This document shows positions 1 to 5,497 of a DNA stretch of 5,497 bases, piece by piece (within the stretch, counting starts at the first letter, position 1; each line of letters starts with the position of its first letter). The DNA comes from JAJPHF01 sp035293805 (GTDB lineage Bacteria; Chloroflexota; UBA6077; JAJPHF01), in assembly GCA_035293805.1 (NCBI GenBank), contig DATGMD010000066.1, forward strand, positions 1 to 5,497, read 5' to 3'. The position numbers were made by a program, and so were the translations under genes. A model generated the notes under the pieces. That model was given only the letters and a program-made list of their open reading frames with translations. It did no database searches and was not told the origin of the DNA.

Positions 1-1
1 C

Positions 2-1315
2 TTCGACGACGCGGACGACGTGTTGGAGTTCGTCGGCAGCGCCAAGGCCGAGGCGCTGGCCGCGGTGGGGCCGGCCACGCCCGACCACATGCTGCACACC
101 AAACTGCGGCCGCTGTACGTGCCGTGGGAGACGCCCGGCGACCCCGCGGCGGCTGCGGCGGCGCTGCGCCGCGCCTGGGACGCCTACGCCGCCGAGTACA
201 CGGGCTACGTCGAGGCCGGCGGCCGTGGCGGCGGCCTGGCGGAGGCGGCGGGCGGGCGGGTGCCCCCGGCCGTGCTCGCCGAGGCGGCGGCGCCCCGGCC
301 GCGCGTGGTGCTGCTGCCGGGCGTGGGCATGGTGACCATCGGCAAGGACGCGCGCGCCGCCGGCATCACCGCCGACATCTACCACCACGCGATCGGCGTG
401 ATGCGCGCCGCCGAGGCGCTCGACGCCTACGCCTCGCTGGAGCGCCCCGACGCCTTCGACGTCGAGTTCTGGCCGCTGGAGCTGTACAAGCTGACACTTG
501 CGCCGCCCGAGGGCGAGCTGGCGCGGCGGGTCGCGCTCGTCACGGGCGGCGGCAGCGGGCTGGGCCGCGCCATCGCCCGGCGCTTCGCCGCCGCCGGCGC
601 GCACGTTGTCGTGACCGACCTCGACGCGGCGGCGGCCGAGGCGGTGGCGACCGAGCTGGTCCAGCGCCACGGCGCCGGGCGGGCAGTCGGCCTGCATCTC
701 GACGTAACTGCTGAGGCCTCGGTGGCGGCGGGCATCGAGGCGACGCTGCTGGCCTACGGCGGGCTAGACGTGGTCGTGTCCAACGCCGGCATCGCCCCCT
801 GCGCGCCCATCGTGGACACCGATCTGGCCACCTGGCAGCAGAGCCTCGCCGTGAACGCCACCGGCCACTTCCTGATCGCGCGCGCTGCCCTGCGGCTGTT
901 CCAGGCCCAGGGGCGCGGCGGCAACGTGGTGTTCGTCGCCACGAAGAACACGCTCGCGCCCGGCGGCAGCTTCGCCGCTTACAGCGCTGCGAAGGCCGCC
1001 GAATTGCAGCTCGCCCGCGTGCTGGCCATTGAGGGCGGGCCACTCGGCGTGCGCGTGAACGTCATCAATCCCGACGCCATCTTCCAGGACACGAACCTCT
1101 GGTCGCCCGCGATGCGCGCCGGCCGCGCGGCGCAGTACGGCATCCCCGTCGAGGCGCTGCCCGACTACTACCGCCAGCGCAACCTGCTGGGCGCCCCGAT
1201 CTACGCGGAGGACGTGGCCGAGGCGGCGCTGTACTTCGCCTCCGACCGCTCGGCCAAGACCACGGGCTGCATCCTCACCGTTGACGGCGGCCTGCGCGAG
1301 GCGTTCCCGCGATGA
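2..1315 (+). CDS. rhaEW: Bifunctional aldolase / short-chain dehydrogenase, RhaEW (YuxG) family, 3' part of gene
   Basis: The frame is open to the left edge, so the N-terminal part of the class II (adducin-type) aldolase domain is missing. Family members are near 690 residues and about 437 are visible. Residues below are numbered from the GTG at 20, which is an internal codon and not the start. The end of the aldolase half shows family landmarks: GPATPDH (17-23), LLPGVGMVTIGKD (98-110) and EFWPLELYKL (149-158). A complete SDR (Rossmann) domain follows from about 166: TGGGSGLG (175-182) for NAD(P) binding, NAG (255-257), N279, and the YxxxK pair Y321/K325. The C-terminal FASDRSAKTTG...VDGG is typical. 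In this family the aldolase cleaves L-rhamnulose-1-phosphate (or a related ketose phosphate) to DHAP and lactaldehyde, and the SDR half oxidises lactaldehyde. The enzyme is cytosolic. The family call is firm; rhamnose rather than fucose or another deoxysugar is inferred. The usual SDR serine position is Thr308. The stop overlaps the ATG of the next frame (ATGA). Confidence 0.87.
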   Translation, partial: FDDADDVLEFVGSAKAEALAAVGPATPDHMLHTKLRPLYVPWETPGDPAAAAAALRRAWDAYAAEYTGYVEAGGRGGGLAEAAGGRVPPAVLAEAAAPRPRVVLLPGVGMVTIGKDARAAGITADIYHHAIGVMRAAEALDAYASLERPDAFDVEFWPLELYKLTLAPPEGELARRVALVTGGGSGLGRAIARRFAAAGAHVVVTDLDAAAAEAVATELVQRHGAGRAVGLHLDVTAEASVAAGIEATLLAYGGLDVVVSNAGIAPCAPIVDTDLATWQQSLAVNATGHFLIARAALRLFQAQGRGGNVVFVATKNTLAPGGSFAAYSAAKAAELQLARVLAIEGGPLGVRVNVINPDAIFQDTNLWSPAMRAGRAAQYGIPVEALPDYYRQRNLLGAPIYAEDVAEAALYFASDRSAKTTGCILTVDGGLREAFPR

Positions 1316-2382
1316 GCGGACCTACCCCCCCGGCCCCCCCTCCCGATGCGGGAAGGGGGGAGGACCGGCGCAGCCAGCCACCAGCGCCCCCCTTGCTTCG
1401 GAGGGTGCGACGCGGAACCCTGCAAGCGTCGCCGGGGCCGGGGCGGTTAGGTCACTTCCTCCTCGCCCCCGAGGTCGCAGCGGCGCTCGAAAGCGGCGCG
1501 GCCATCGTGGCCCTGGAGTCCACGGCTATCGCCCACGGCCTGCCCTGGCCCGACAACCTGGCCGTGGCGCAGGCGATGGAGGCCGCCGTGCGCGCGGCGG
1601 GCGCCGTGCCGGCGACGATCGCCGTGCTCGACGGGCGGGTGCGCGTGGGGCTGGGCGCGGCCGAGCTAGAGCTCATCGCGCGCGATCCTGACATCGCCAA
1701 GCTGAGCTGGCGCGACCTGCCGGTCGCCGTGGCGCGCGGCGGCAATGGCGCTACGACCGTCGCCGGCACGCTTGCCGTCGCCGGCCGCCTGGGCATCCGC
1801 GTGTTCGCCACGGGCGGGCTGGGCGGCGTCCACCCCGGCGCCGAGGCGACGTTCGACGTCTCCGCCGACCTGGGCGCGCTGGCCCGCACGCCCTGCCTGG
1901 TCGTCTGCAGCGGCGCGAAGTCGCTGCTCGACCTCGCGCGCACGCTGGAGCTGCTGGAGTCGCTCGGCGTGCCGGTGCTCGGCTACGGCACCGACGAGCT
2001 GCCCGCCTTCTACACGCGCACGAGCGGCTTGCGGCTGAGCGCGCGCGTGGACACGCCCGCCGAGGCCGCGACGATCGCGGCAGCGCAGTGGGCGCTGGGG
2101 CTGGGCGGCGGGCTGGTGCTGGCGGTGCCGGTGCCCGCGGCGGCGGCGCTCGACGCGGCCGAGGTCGCGGGCGTGCTGCACGCGGCCGAGGCACGAGCGG
2201 CCGCCGCTGGGGTGCGCGGCCCCGCCCTGACCCCCTTCCTGCTGGCCGACCTGCACGCCCACTCGGGCGGCCGCACGCTCGCCGCGAACGCCGCCCTCCT
2301 GGAGCACAACGCGGCCGTCGGCGGCGCCGTCGCGGCGGCGCTCGCCGCCCTCACGACGCGCGCCGACGACGACCTACCGTAG
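1312..2382 (+). CDS. psuG: Pseudouridine-5'-phosphate glycosidase PsuG
   Basis: PsuG cleaves the C-C glycosidic bond of pseudouridine 5'-phosphate to uracil and ribose 5-phosphate, reversibly, in the cytosol. Numbered from the ATG at 1312, the expected active-site residues of the E. coli enzyme are all present: E69 in ALESTAIAHG (E. coli Glu31), K130 in AKLSWRDLP (Lys93), D186 in FDVSADL (Asp149), the Schiff-base K203 in CSGAKSLLD (Lys166) and N326 in TLAANAALL (Asn289). GGNGATTVAGT (143-153), ATGGLGGVHPGAE (166-178) and TPFLLADL (307-314) are further family signatures. The start is doubtful. The ATG overlaps the upstream stop by 4 bases and has a weak GAGG about 10 bases before it, but it adds about 38 Pro/Arg-rich residues before the conserved fold, read through a hairpin. 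In-frame TTG at 1393 or GTG at 1405 would give 329 or 325 residues, closer to the usual 305-315. Neither has a well-spaced ribosome binding site. No psuK kinase gene is adjacent downstream. Confidence 0.93.
   Translation: MSGPTPPAPPPDAGRGEDRRSQPPAPPLLRRVRRGTLQASPGPGRLGHFLLAPEVAAALESGAAIVALESTAIAHGLPWPDNLAVAQAMEAAVRAAGAVPATIAVLDGRVRVGLGAAELELIARDPDIAKLSWRDLPVAVARGGNGATTVAGTLAVAGRLGIRVFATGGLGGVHPGAEATFDVSADLGALARTPCLVVCSGAKSLLDLARTLELLESLGVPVLGYGTDELPAFYTRTSGLRLSARVDTPAEAATIAAAQWALGLGGGLVLAVPVPAAAALDAAEVAGVLHAAEARAAAAGVRGPALTPFLLADLHAHSGGRTLAANAALLEHNAAVGGAVAAALAALTTRADDDLP
1330..1368. repeat. G/C-rich hairpin at the rhaEW-psuG junction
   Basis: This is an inverted repeat. CCGG (1330-1333) pairs with CCGG (1365-1368). 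The run of C at 1335-1340 pairs with the run of G at 1355-1360. T1341 pairs with A1354, and CCCG (1342-1345) pairs with CGGG (1349-1352), leaving an ATG triloop and a bulged A1353. No T-run follows, so it is not a classic terminator. It lies inside the longest reading of psuG but looks like non-coding sequence, which argues for a later psuG start. It could be a transcript-processing or attenuating stem, or a dispersed intergenic repeat. Confidence 0.6.
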
Positions 2383-2390
2383 GCCGGGAC

Positions 2391-2437
2391 CTGGGAGGGG
2401 GAGGAGGGGGATATTGGCTCCCCTACCCCCGCTCCAG
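2391..2437 (+). terminator. Imperfect hairpin just downstream of psuG, possible terminator
   Basis: The hairpin begins 8 bases after the psuG stop. CTGG (2391-2394) pairs with CCAG (2434-2437), GGGGG (2397-2401) with CCCCC (2426-2430), and AGGGG (2405-2409) with CCCCT (2420-2424), separated by small mismatches and bulges. The loop is about 10 bases. Position suggests transcript termination or 3'-end protection of the + strand operon. No U-tract follows, so factor-independent termination is not shown. Confidence 0.4.
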
Positions 2438-2505
2438 CCATTTGACTACAGCAGTTTGCAACCAGGCTGAACGGGCGGCCGACCGGGGGTGGCGGCCTGC
2501 GGGCC

Positions 2506-2573
2506 GCGGGCGGGCACGAGACCCGCCCCTACGGCGCCGGACAGCGGGCGGGCGTTAAACCTGCCCCTACCGG
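2506..2573. repeat. Two tandem copies of a GC-rich inverted-repeat element
   Basis: Copy 1 begins at 2506 and copy 2 at 2544, a 38-base offset. Both begin GCGGGCGGGC, have a 5-base variable centre (ACGAG or GTTAA), and continue ACCYGCCCCTACSGG-like (copy 1 CCCGCCCCTACGG, copy 2 CCTGCCCCTACCGG). Within each copy GGGCGGG can pair with CCCGCCC, or with CCTGCCC through one G-T wobble: 2508-2514 with 2522-2528, and 2546-2552 with 2560-2566. The arms are conserved and the loops differ, as expected for a dispersed structured repeat or a pair of stem-loops at a convergent gene end. Confidence 0.65.
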
Positions 2574-2605
2574 ACGCTGGCTGCTCACCTGGCGCGCAAG
2601 CTGCT

Positions 2606-5497
2606 CTAGTTGCAGCTTGGGCTCAGGCAGCGCAGCACCTTCACGTCGCCGTTCGTCACGTCGTAGTAGCCGACCACCGGGTTGCCGCCGCTCAGCGCCA
2701 CGGCGGTATAGCGTCCCACGTTGCCGATCGTGTCGGCCGCCACCACGACGTTGCCCGCGCTGCAGTTCGGATCGCCGCAGCGCAGCACCTTGAGGTCGCC
2801 GTTCGCCACGTCGTAGTAGCTCACCACTGGGTTCCCGGCGCCGTCCAGCACCAGGGAGGTGTACTGCCCGACGTTGCCGCTTGTGTCGGGTGTGGCGATG
2901 GAGTGGCCGGAGCCGCTGCAATCGACGGTGACGCAGTGCAGCACTTTCAGGTGGCCATTGGTCACGTCGTAGTAGCTGACGACGGGCCGGTCGCTCGCGT
3001 CGAGCGCCAGCGACGTGTACTGCCCCACGTTGCCGGCGCTGTCGGGCGTGGCGATGATGTTGCCGCTGCCGCAGTACGGATCGCCACAGCGCAGCACTTT
3101 CAGGTCGCCGTTCGTCGCGTCGTAGTAGCTGACCACCGGCCAGCCGCGGCTGTCTAGCCGGAGCGAGTTGTATTGCCCGACGTTGCCCGCCGTGTCCACC
3201 GTCGCGATGCAGTTGTTCGTGACCGGGCAGGTTGGCGCGAAGGAGACGCCGCCACCGCACTGGTCGTTGACGCAGTGCAGCACCTTCAGGTCGCCGTTGA
3301 CCGCGTCGTAGTAGCTGACGACGGGATTGCCGGCGCCGTCCAGCGTGATGGCGGTGTGCGGCCCCACGCGCCCGCTGCTGTCGGGGTTGGTGATGACGTT
3401 GCCGCTTCGACAGGCGATGTCGCCACAGTGGAGAATCGATAAATCCCCGTTGCTCCCGGCGCTACTCGCGCCCACGTAGCTGACTACCGGGACGCCGCCG
3501 CTGTCGAGCGTCAGCGCGCTACCCCGCCCCGAGTCTGCGTGAGCGTAATCTGGCAGCCGGTTGAGGCAGTTGTAGCCGCTCGGGCACGGCGTGGGCGCCG
3601 CGGGGCCGAGCGGCGCCGAGCAGTCCGCGTTGCCACAGCGCAGCACGCCCAGCCGGTGGAGCGTTGCGTCGTAGTAGCTGACGGTGGGATTGCCACCGGC
3701 GACCGCCAGCGCGGTGTACTGGCCGACATCGCCCACCGCGTCCGGCGTCGTGGCGCAGGTGGCGCTGCTGCACCGCTGCACCTTCAGCGCGCCGCCCACG
3801 CTCGCGTCGTGGTAGCTGAGCGCCGGGTTGTCCGTCGTGTCCAGCGCGAGCGCGGCGAACTGGCCGACATTGCCAGCGGCGGCCACGGTGATCGAGTTGC
3901 CGGCGAGACACGCTACGTCGCCACAGCGCAGGACCTTCAGGCGCCCGAGCGCCGCGTCGTAGTAGCTGATCACCGGCCGGCCAAGCTGGTCCAGTCGCAG
4001 CGCGGTGAACTGCCCGACGTTGCCCCCCGCGTCCGGCGCGGCGATCGACGCCAAGTCCGCGCAGAGCGGGTCGCCACAGTGCGCCACCTTCAGCCGCTGG
4101 TTGGTCGCGTCGTAGTAGCTGATGACCGGATTGCCGAGCACGTCGAGCGCGAGCGAGGTGTGCTGCCCTACGTTGCCGATGGCATCCACCGGGACGACCG
4201 AGTTGCCGGCGGTGCAGTTCGCGTTGCCGCAGTGCAGCAGCTTCAGCGCCTGGTTGCTCACGTCGTAGTAGCTGACCACCGGACGGCCGCTGTCGTCCAG
4301 CGCCAGCGAGGTGTACTGCCCCACGTTGCCCGCCGTATCCACCGGCACGATGGAGTGGCCGCCGCCCGTGCAGTCCGGGTTGGCGCAGTGCAGTACTTTC
4401 AGGTCGCCGTTTGCCGCGTCGTAGTAGCTCACCACCGGGTTGCCGCTCGCATCGAGGGCCAGCGAAGTGAACTGCCCGACGCCGCCCGAGTCGAGCGTGG
4501 CGACCGTCCGGCCGGCGCACGCGAGGTCGTTGCAGCGCACGACCTTGAGCGTCTGGGCAAGCGGATCGTGGTAGCTGACCACGGGATGGTTGAGCCGGTT
4601 CGGCGGCGTGCCCGGCGGCGGCACGAAGCTCGGGTCGACGCGATTGTCCAGCTGGAGCGACGAGTAGTGCCCGCCGGGGCCGATGGCCTGCGTGGTGTTG
4701 CCGGTTGAGCAGTCCTTGCTGCCGCACCGCAGCACGCGCAACGTGCCGGTGGCTGGGTCGTAATAGCTCACCACCGGCACGTCGAGCGCCCCGAGCGTGC
4801 TCGCATCGCGGTTGCGGTCGATCTGCAGCGAGGTATGCTGGCCGCCCGTGCCAACGGCCGCGGCCGGCGCGACCACGAGCGGCGGCGGCGTGCCGGGGGT
4901 GGGCGTGGGGATCGCCGTCGCCGTGGGACGACTGACCGTGAAGCCGTTGCTGATGGCCAGGCGCGTGGTGCTCTTGTCGGAGAACAACCGCAGCTCGTAC
5001 GCGCCAGCGGCGGCTGCCGGCGGGATGACCAGCGTCGTCGCGCCGTTCGGGGCCGTCGCGCCGGTAAAGCGCGGCGAGGCCACATAGTCGCGGTCGGCCG
5101 CGCCGGGCCGGAACAGCCCGATCCAGTCGAACAGCGTCGGGCTGGCGACGTCGCTCCAGGACGCGCCCTGCGCCCCACCGGCCAGCAGCGACCCCTGGCT
5201 GGCGCGGAGGCTCGTCGGCCGCGTGGGCGTCGCGGTCCGCGTCGCCGTCGGCGTCCGCGTGATGGTCGCCGTGCGCGTGGGCGTCGCCGCGACGCTCGGC
5301 GTGGCCGTGGGCGTCGGCGAGGCGCCGCCGGTGTCCGGCGTGGCGGTGGGAAAGGCGTTTGGCCCCCCGCCCACCAGCGTCGGCCAGTCCCCGCAGCTAT
5401 CCGTCACCGTCAGCGGCACCGTCGCCGCCTGCCCCGCCACCGCCTGCCGCACAGTGAAGCTCGTCTGCGTCGTGCTCGCCGCGAGCACGACCGTGAA
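2606..5497 (-). CDS. Large modular, probably secreted protein with 14 cysteine-paired beta-propeller-like repeats, 5' end off-window
   Basis: The frame is open to the right edge, so the start and any signal peptide are not visible. Residues are numbered from the internal GTG at 5488. Order: end of an Ig-like domain with FTVRQAVAGQ and SCGDWPTLVGGGP (1-46); Thr/Pro/Arg linker (47-92); compact beta domain (about 93-185) with DWIGLF (121-126), YELRLF (164-169) and a terminal SNGFTV; Pro/Thr linker (186-203); then 14 repeats (about 204-960) built on VGQYTSLALD...PVVSYYD...NGDLKVLRC-x4-C. The protein ends right after the 14th CX4C, with no LPxTG motif or membrane anchor visible. Thirty-three cysteines and the linkers suggest export to an oxidising, extracellular place. 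I do not recognise a specific function. The repeats look like four-stranded propeller blades, as in many uncharacterised secreted proteins; binding or adhesion is only a guess. Residues of an enzyme active site are not evident. Confidence 0.85.
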   Translation of the reverse strand, partial: FTVVLAASTTQTSFTVRQAVAGQAATVPLTVTDSCGDWPTLVGGGPNAFPTATPDTGGASPTPTATPSVAATPTRTATITRTPTATRTATPTRPTSLRASQGSLLAGGAQGASWSDVASPTLFDWIGLFRPGAADRDYVASPRFTGATAPNGATTLVIPPAAAAGAYELRLFSDKSTTRLAISNGFTVSRPTATAIPTPTPGTPPPLVVAPAAAVGTGGQHTSLQIDRNRDASTLGALDVPVVSYYDPATGTLRVLRCGSKDCSTGNTTQAIGPGGHYSSLQLDNRVDPSFVPPPGTPPNRLNHPVVSYHDPLAQTLKVVRCNDLACAGRTVATLDSGGVGQFTSLALDASGNPVVSYYDAANGDLKVLHCANPDCTGGGHSIVPVDTAGNVGQYTSLALDDSGRPVVSYYDVSNQALKLLHCGNANCTAGNSVVPVDAIGNVGQHTSLALDVLGNPVISYYDATNQRLKVAHCGDPLCADLASIAAPDAGGNVGQFTALRLDQLGRPVISYYDAALGRLKVLRCGDVACLAGNSITVAAAGNVGQFAALALDTTDNPALSYHDASVGGALKVQRCSSATCATTPDAVGDVGQYTALAVAGGNPTVSYYDATLHRLGVLRCGNADCSAPLGPAAPTPCPSGYNCLNRLPDYAHADSGRGSALTLDSGGVPVVSYVGASSAGSNGDLSILHCGDIACRSGNVITNPDSSGRVGPHTAITLDGAGNPVVSYYDAVNGDLKVLHCVNDQCGGGVSFAPTCPVTNNCIATVDTAGNVGQYNSLRLDSRGWPVVSYYDATNGDLKVLRCGDPYCGSGNIIATPDSAGNVGQYTSLALDASDRPVVSYYDVTNGHLKVLHCVTVDCSGSGHSIATPDTSGNVGQYTSLVLDGAGNPVVSYYDVANGDLKVLRCGDPNCSAGNVVVAADTIGNVGRYTAVALSGGNPVVGYYDVTNGDVKVLRCLSPSCN
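2609..4879 (-). repeat. 14 tandem ~51-residue (~153-bp) repeats inside the secreted-protein gene
   Basis: The repeats are anchored on (S/G)Y(Y/H)D or its variant at residues 241, 305, 354, 406, 457, 508, 558, 604, 670 (SYVG), 725, 787, 838, 890 and 940 of the protein. Spacing is 50-52 in the regular units, 46 between units 7 and 8, and 55-66 where there are insertions. Every unit has a CX4C pair (255/260, 319/324, 368/373, 420/425, 471/476, 522/527, 573/578, 618/623, 688/693, 739/744, 801/806, 852/857, 904/909, 954/959). At the DNA level the 13-mer CGTCGTAGTAGCT (+ strand) recurs exactly in nine units, so amplification by duplication is plausible. This is coding repetition, not a CRISPR array. 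Confidence 0.9.
5213..5347 (-). repeat. Low-complexity Thr/Pro/Arg linker coding repeat
   Basis: The + strand shows many short variants of GCGTGGGCGTCGCCGTC. On the coding strand these read as alternating Pro, Thr, Ala and Arg codons (SPTPTATP, TRTATITRTP, TATRTATPTRPT). The segment joins the Ig-like domain to the DWIGLF domain. Such linkers are typical of extracellular modular proteins and may be O-glycosylated. Slippage or recombination could make its length vary between strains. Confidence 0.75.

Larger units (their letters stand above)
2383..2605. other. Convergent intergenic region, no gene seen
   Basis: This stretch separates the psuG stop (+ strand) from the stop of the long repeat-protein gene (- strand). 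I see no supportable coding sequence and no tRNA. It holds an imperfect hairpin just after psuG, a perfect 6-bp stem (GCGGCC 2492-2497 with GGCCGC 2502-2507, loop TGCG), and two tandem copies of a GC-rich inverted-repeat element. The structures are placed where transcription from both sides should end, but none has a T-tract on either strand. Confidence 0.7.

Noticed and set aside
1381..1410. Second weak hairpin (GCGCCCCCC with GGAGGGTGCG) near the possible psuG start
   Set aside because: Pairing is short and broken by mismatches, so it cannot be separated from chance in C/G-run sequence.
1452..1943. Open frame on the - strand opposite psuG, and others at 1666-2307, 1751-2194 and 2010-2441
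   Set aside because: They are low-complexity Arg/Ala/Pro/Ser translations in high-GC DNA lying over a gene with all PsuG catalytic motifs.
3539..4708. Long open frame on the + strand opposite the repeat gene, with recurring VVVADH-like peptides, and a similar one at 2489-3157
   Set aside because: It is the antisense shadow of the 14-unit repeat. The periodicity is inherited from the - strand gene, it has no family resemblance, and it ends where the repeat pattern changes.
3519..4727. 402-codon frame on the - strand, out of frame with the repeat protein
   Set aside because: Its composition is Arg/Ala/Gly-rich, as expected from a shifted reading of GC-rich DNA, and it overlaps completely a frame with clear domain structure.
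2609..4879. Regularly spaced repeated blocks that could suggest a CRISPR array or satellite DNA
   Set aside because: The period is about 153 bp, the blocks diverge mostly in a codon-compatible way, and one continuous reading frame explains them as protein repeats.
5486..5488. GTG at the right end as start of the repeat-protein gene
   Set aside because: The frame stays open to the window edge (F-T-V before it), the residues continue an Ig-like beta domain, and no signal peptide follows it. The true start is off-window.

Overview
The window is strongly GC-rich DNA with almost all codons ending in G or C. It carries two genes on the + strand and one long gene on the - strand, which converge on a short hairpin-rich intergenic stretch. 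Both outer genes run off the window. The Thr/Pro-rich 'TPTATPT' style linkers, the 'CGxWPTxVGGGP' motif in the secreted protein, the RhaEW-type bifunctional enzyme and the G/C hairpins between genes resemble Chloroflexota (Thermomicrobia or related lineages) more than Actinomycetota or Myxococcota. This placement is inferred from memory of such proteins, not from a search.

Left part (1-2382, + strand). The window opens inside a bifunctional class II aldolase/short-chain dehydrogenase of the RhaEW (YuxG-like) family. Only the end of the aldolase half and the whole dehydrogenase half are present. It overlaps by 4 bases (ATGA) the longest reading of a pseudouridine-5'-phosphate glycosidase gene (psuG), in which all expected catalytic residues are present. 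The true psuG start is uncertain: the first 30 or so codons of the long reading pass through a G/C hairpin, and the product would be longer at the N-terminus than the family norm. Together the two genes suggest a catabolic transcript for a deoxysugar (rhamnose/fucose type) and for a modified nucleoside. The usual partner of psuG, the pseudouridine kinase psuK, is not in the window.

Middle (2383-2605). No gene is visible. The stretch holds several inverted repeats, including two tandem copies of a GGGCGGG...CCCGCCCCTAC type element. It separates the convergent gene ends.

Right part (2606-5497, - strand). One large open reading frame, open at its 5' end, encodes an exported-looking modular protein. 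From the N-terminal side it has the tail of an Ig-like domain, a Thr/Pro linker, a compact 'DWIGLF ... YELRLF' beta domain, a second Pro/Thr linker, and 14 tandem repeats of about 51 residues. Each repeat has a CX4C cysteine pair. The repeat pattern is that of four-stranded beta-propeller blades, with a possible Velcro-type closure, and each blade may be pinned by a disulfide. This is the most unusual element of the window. The repeat type itself is found in many uncharacterised bacterial and archaeal secreted proteins, and its function is unknown.
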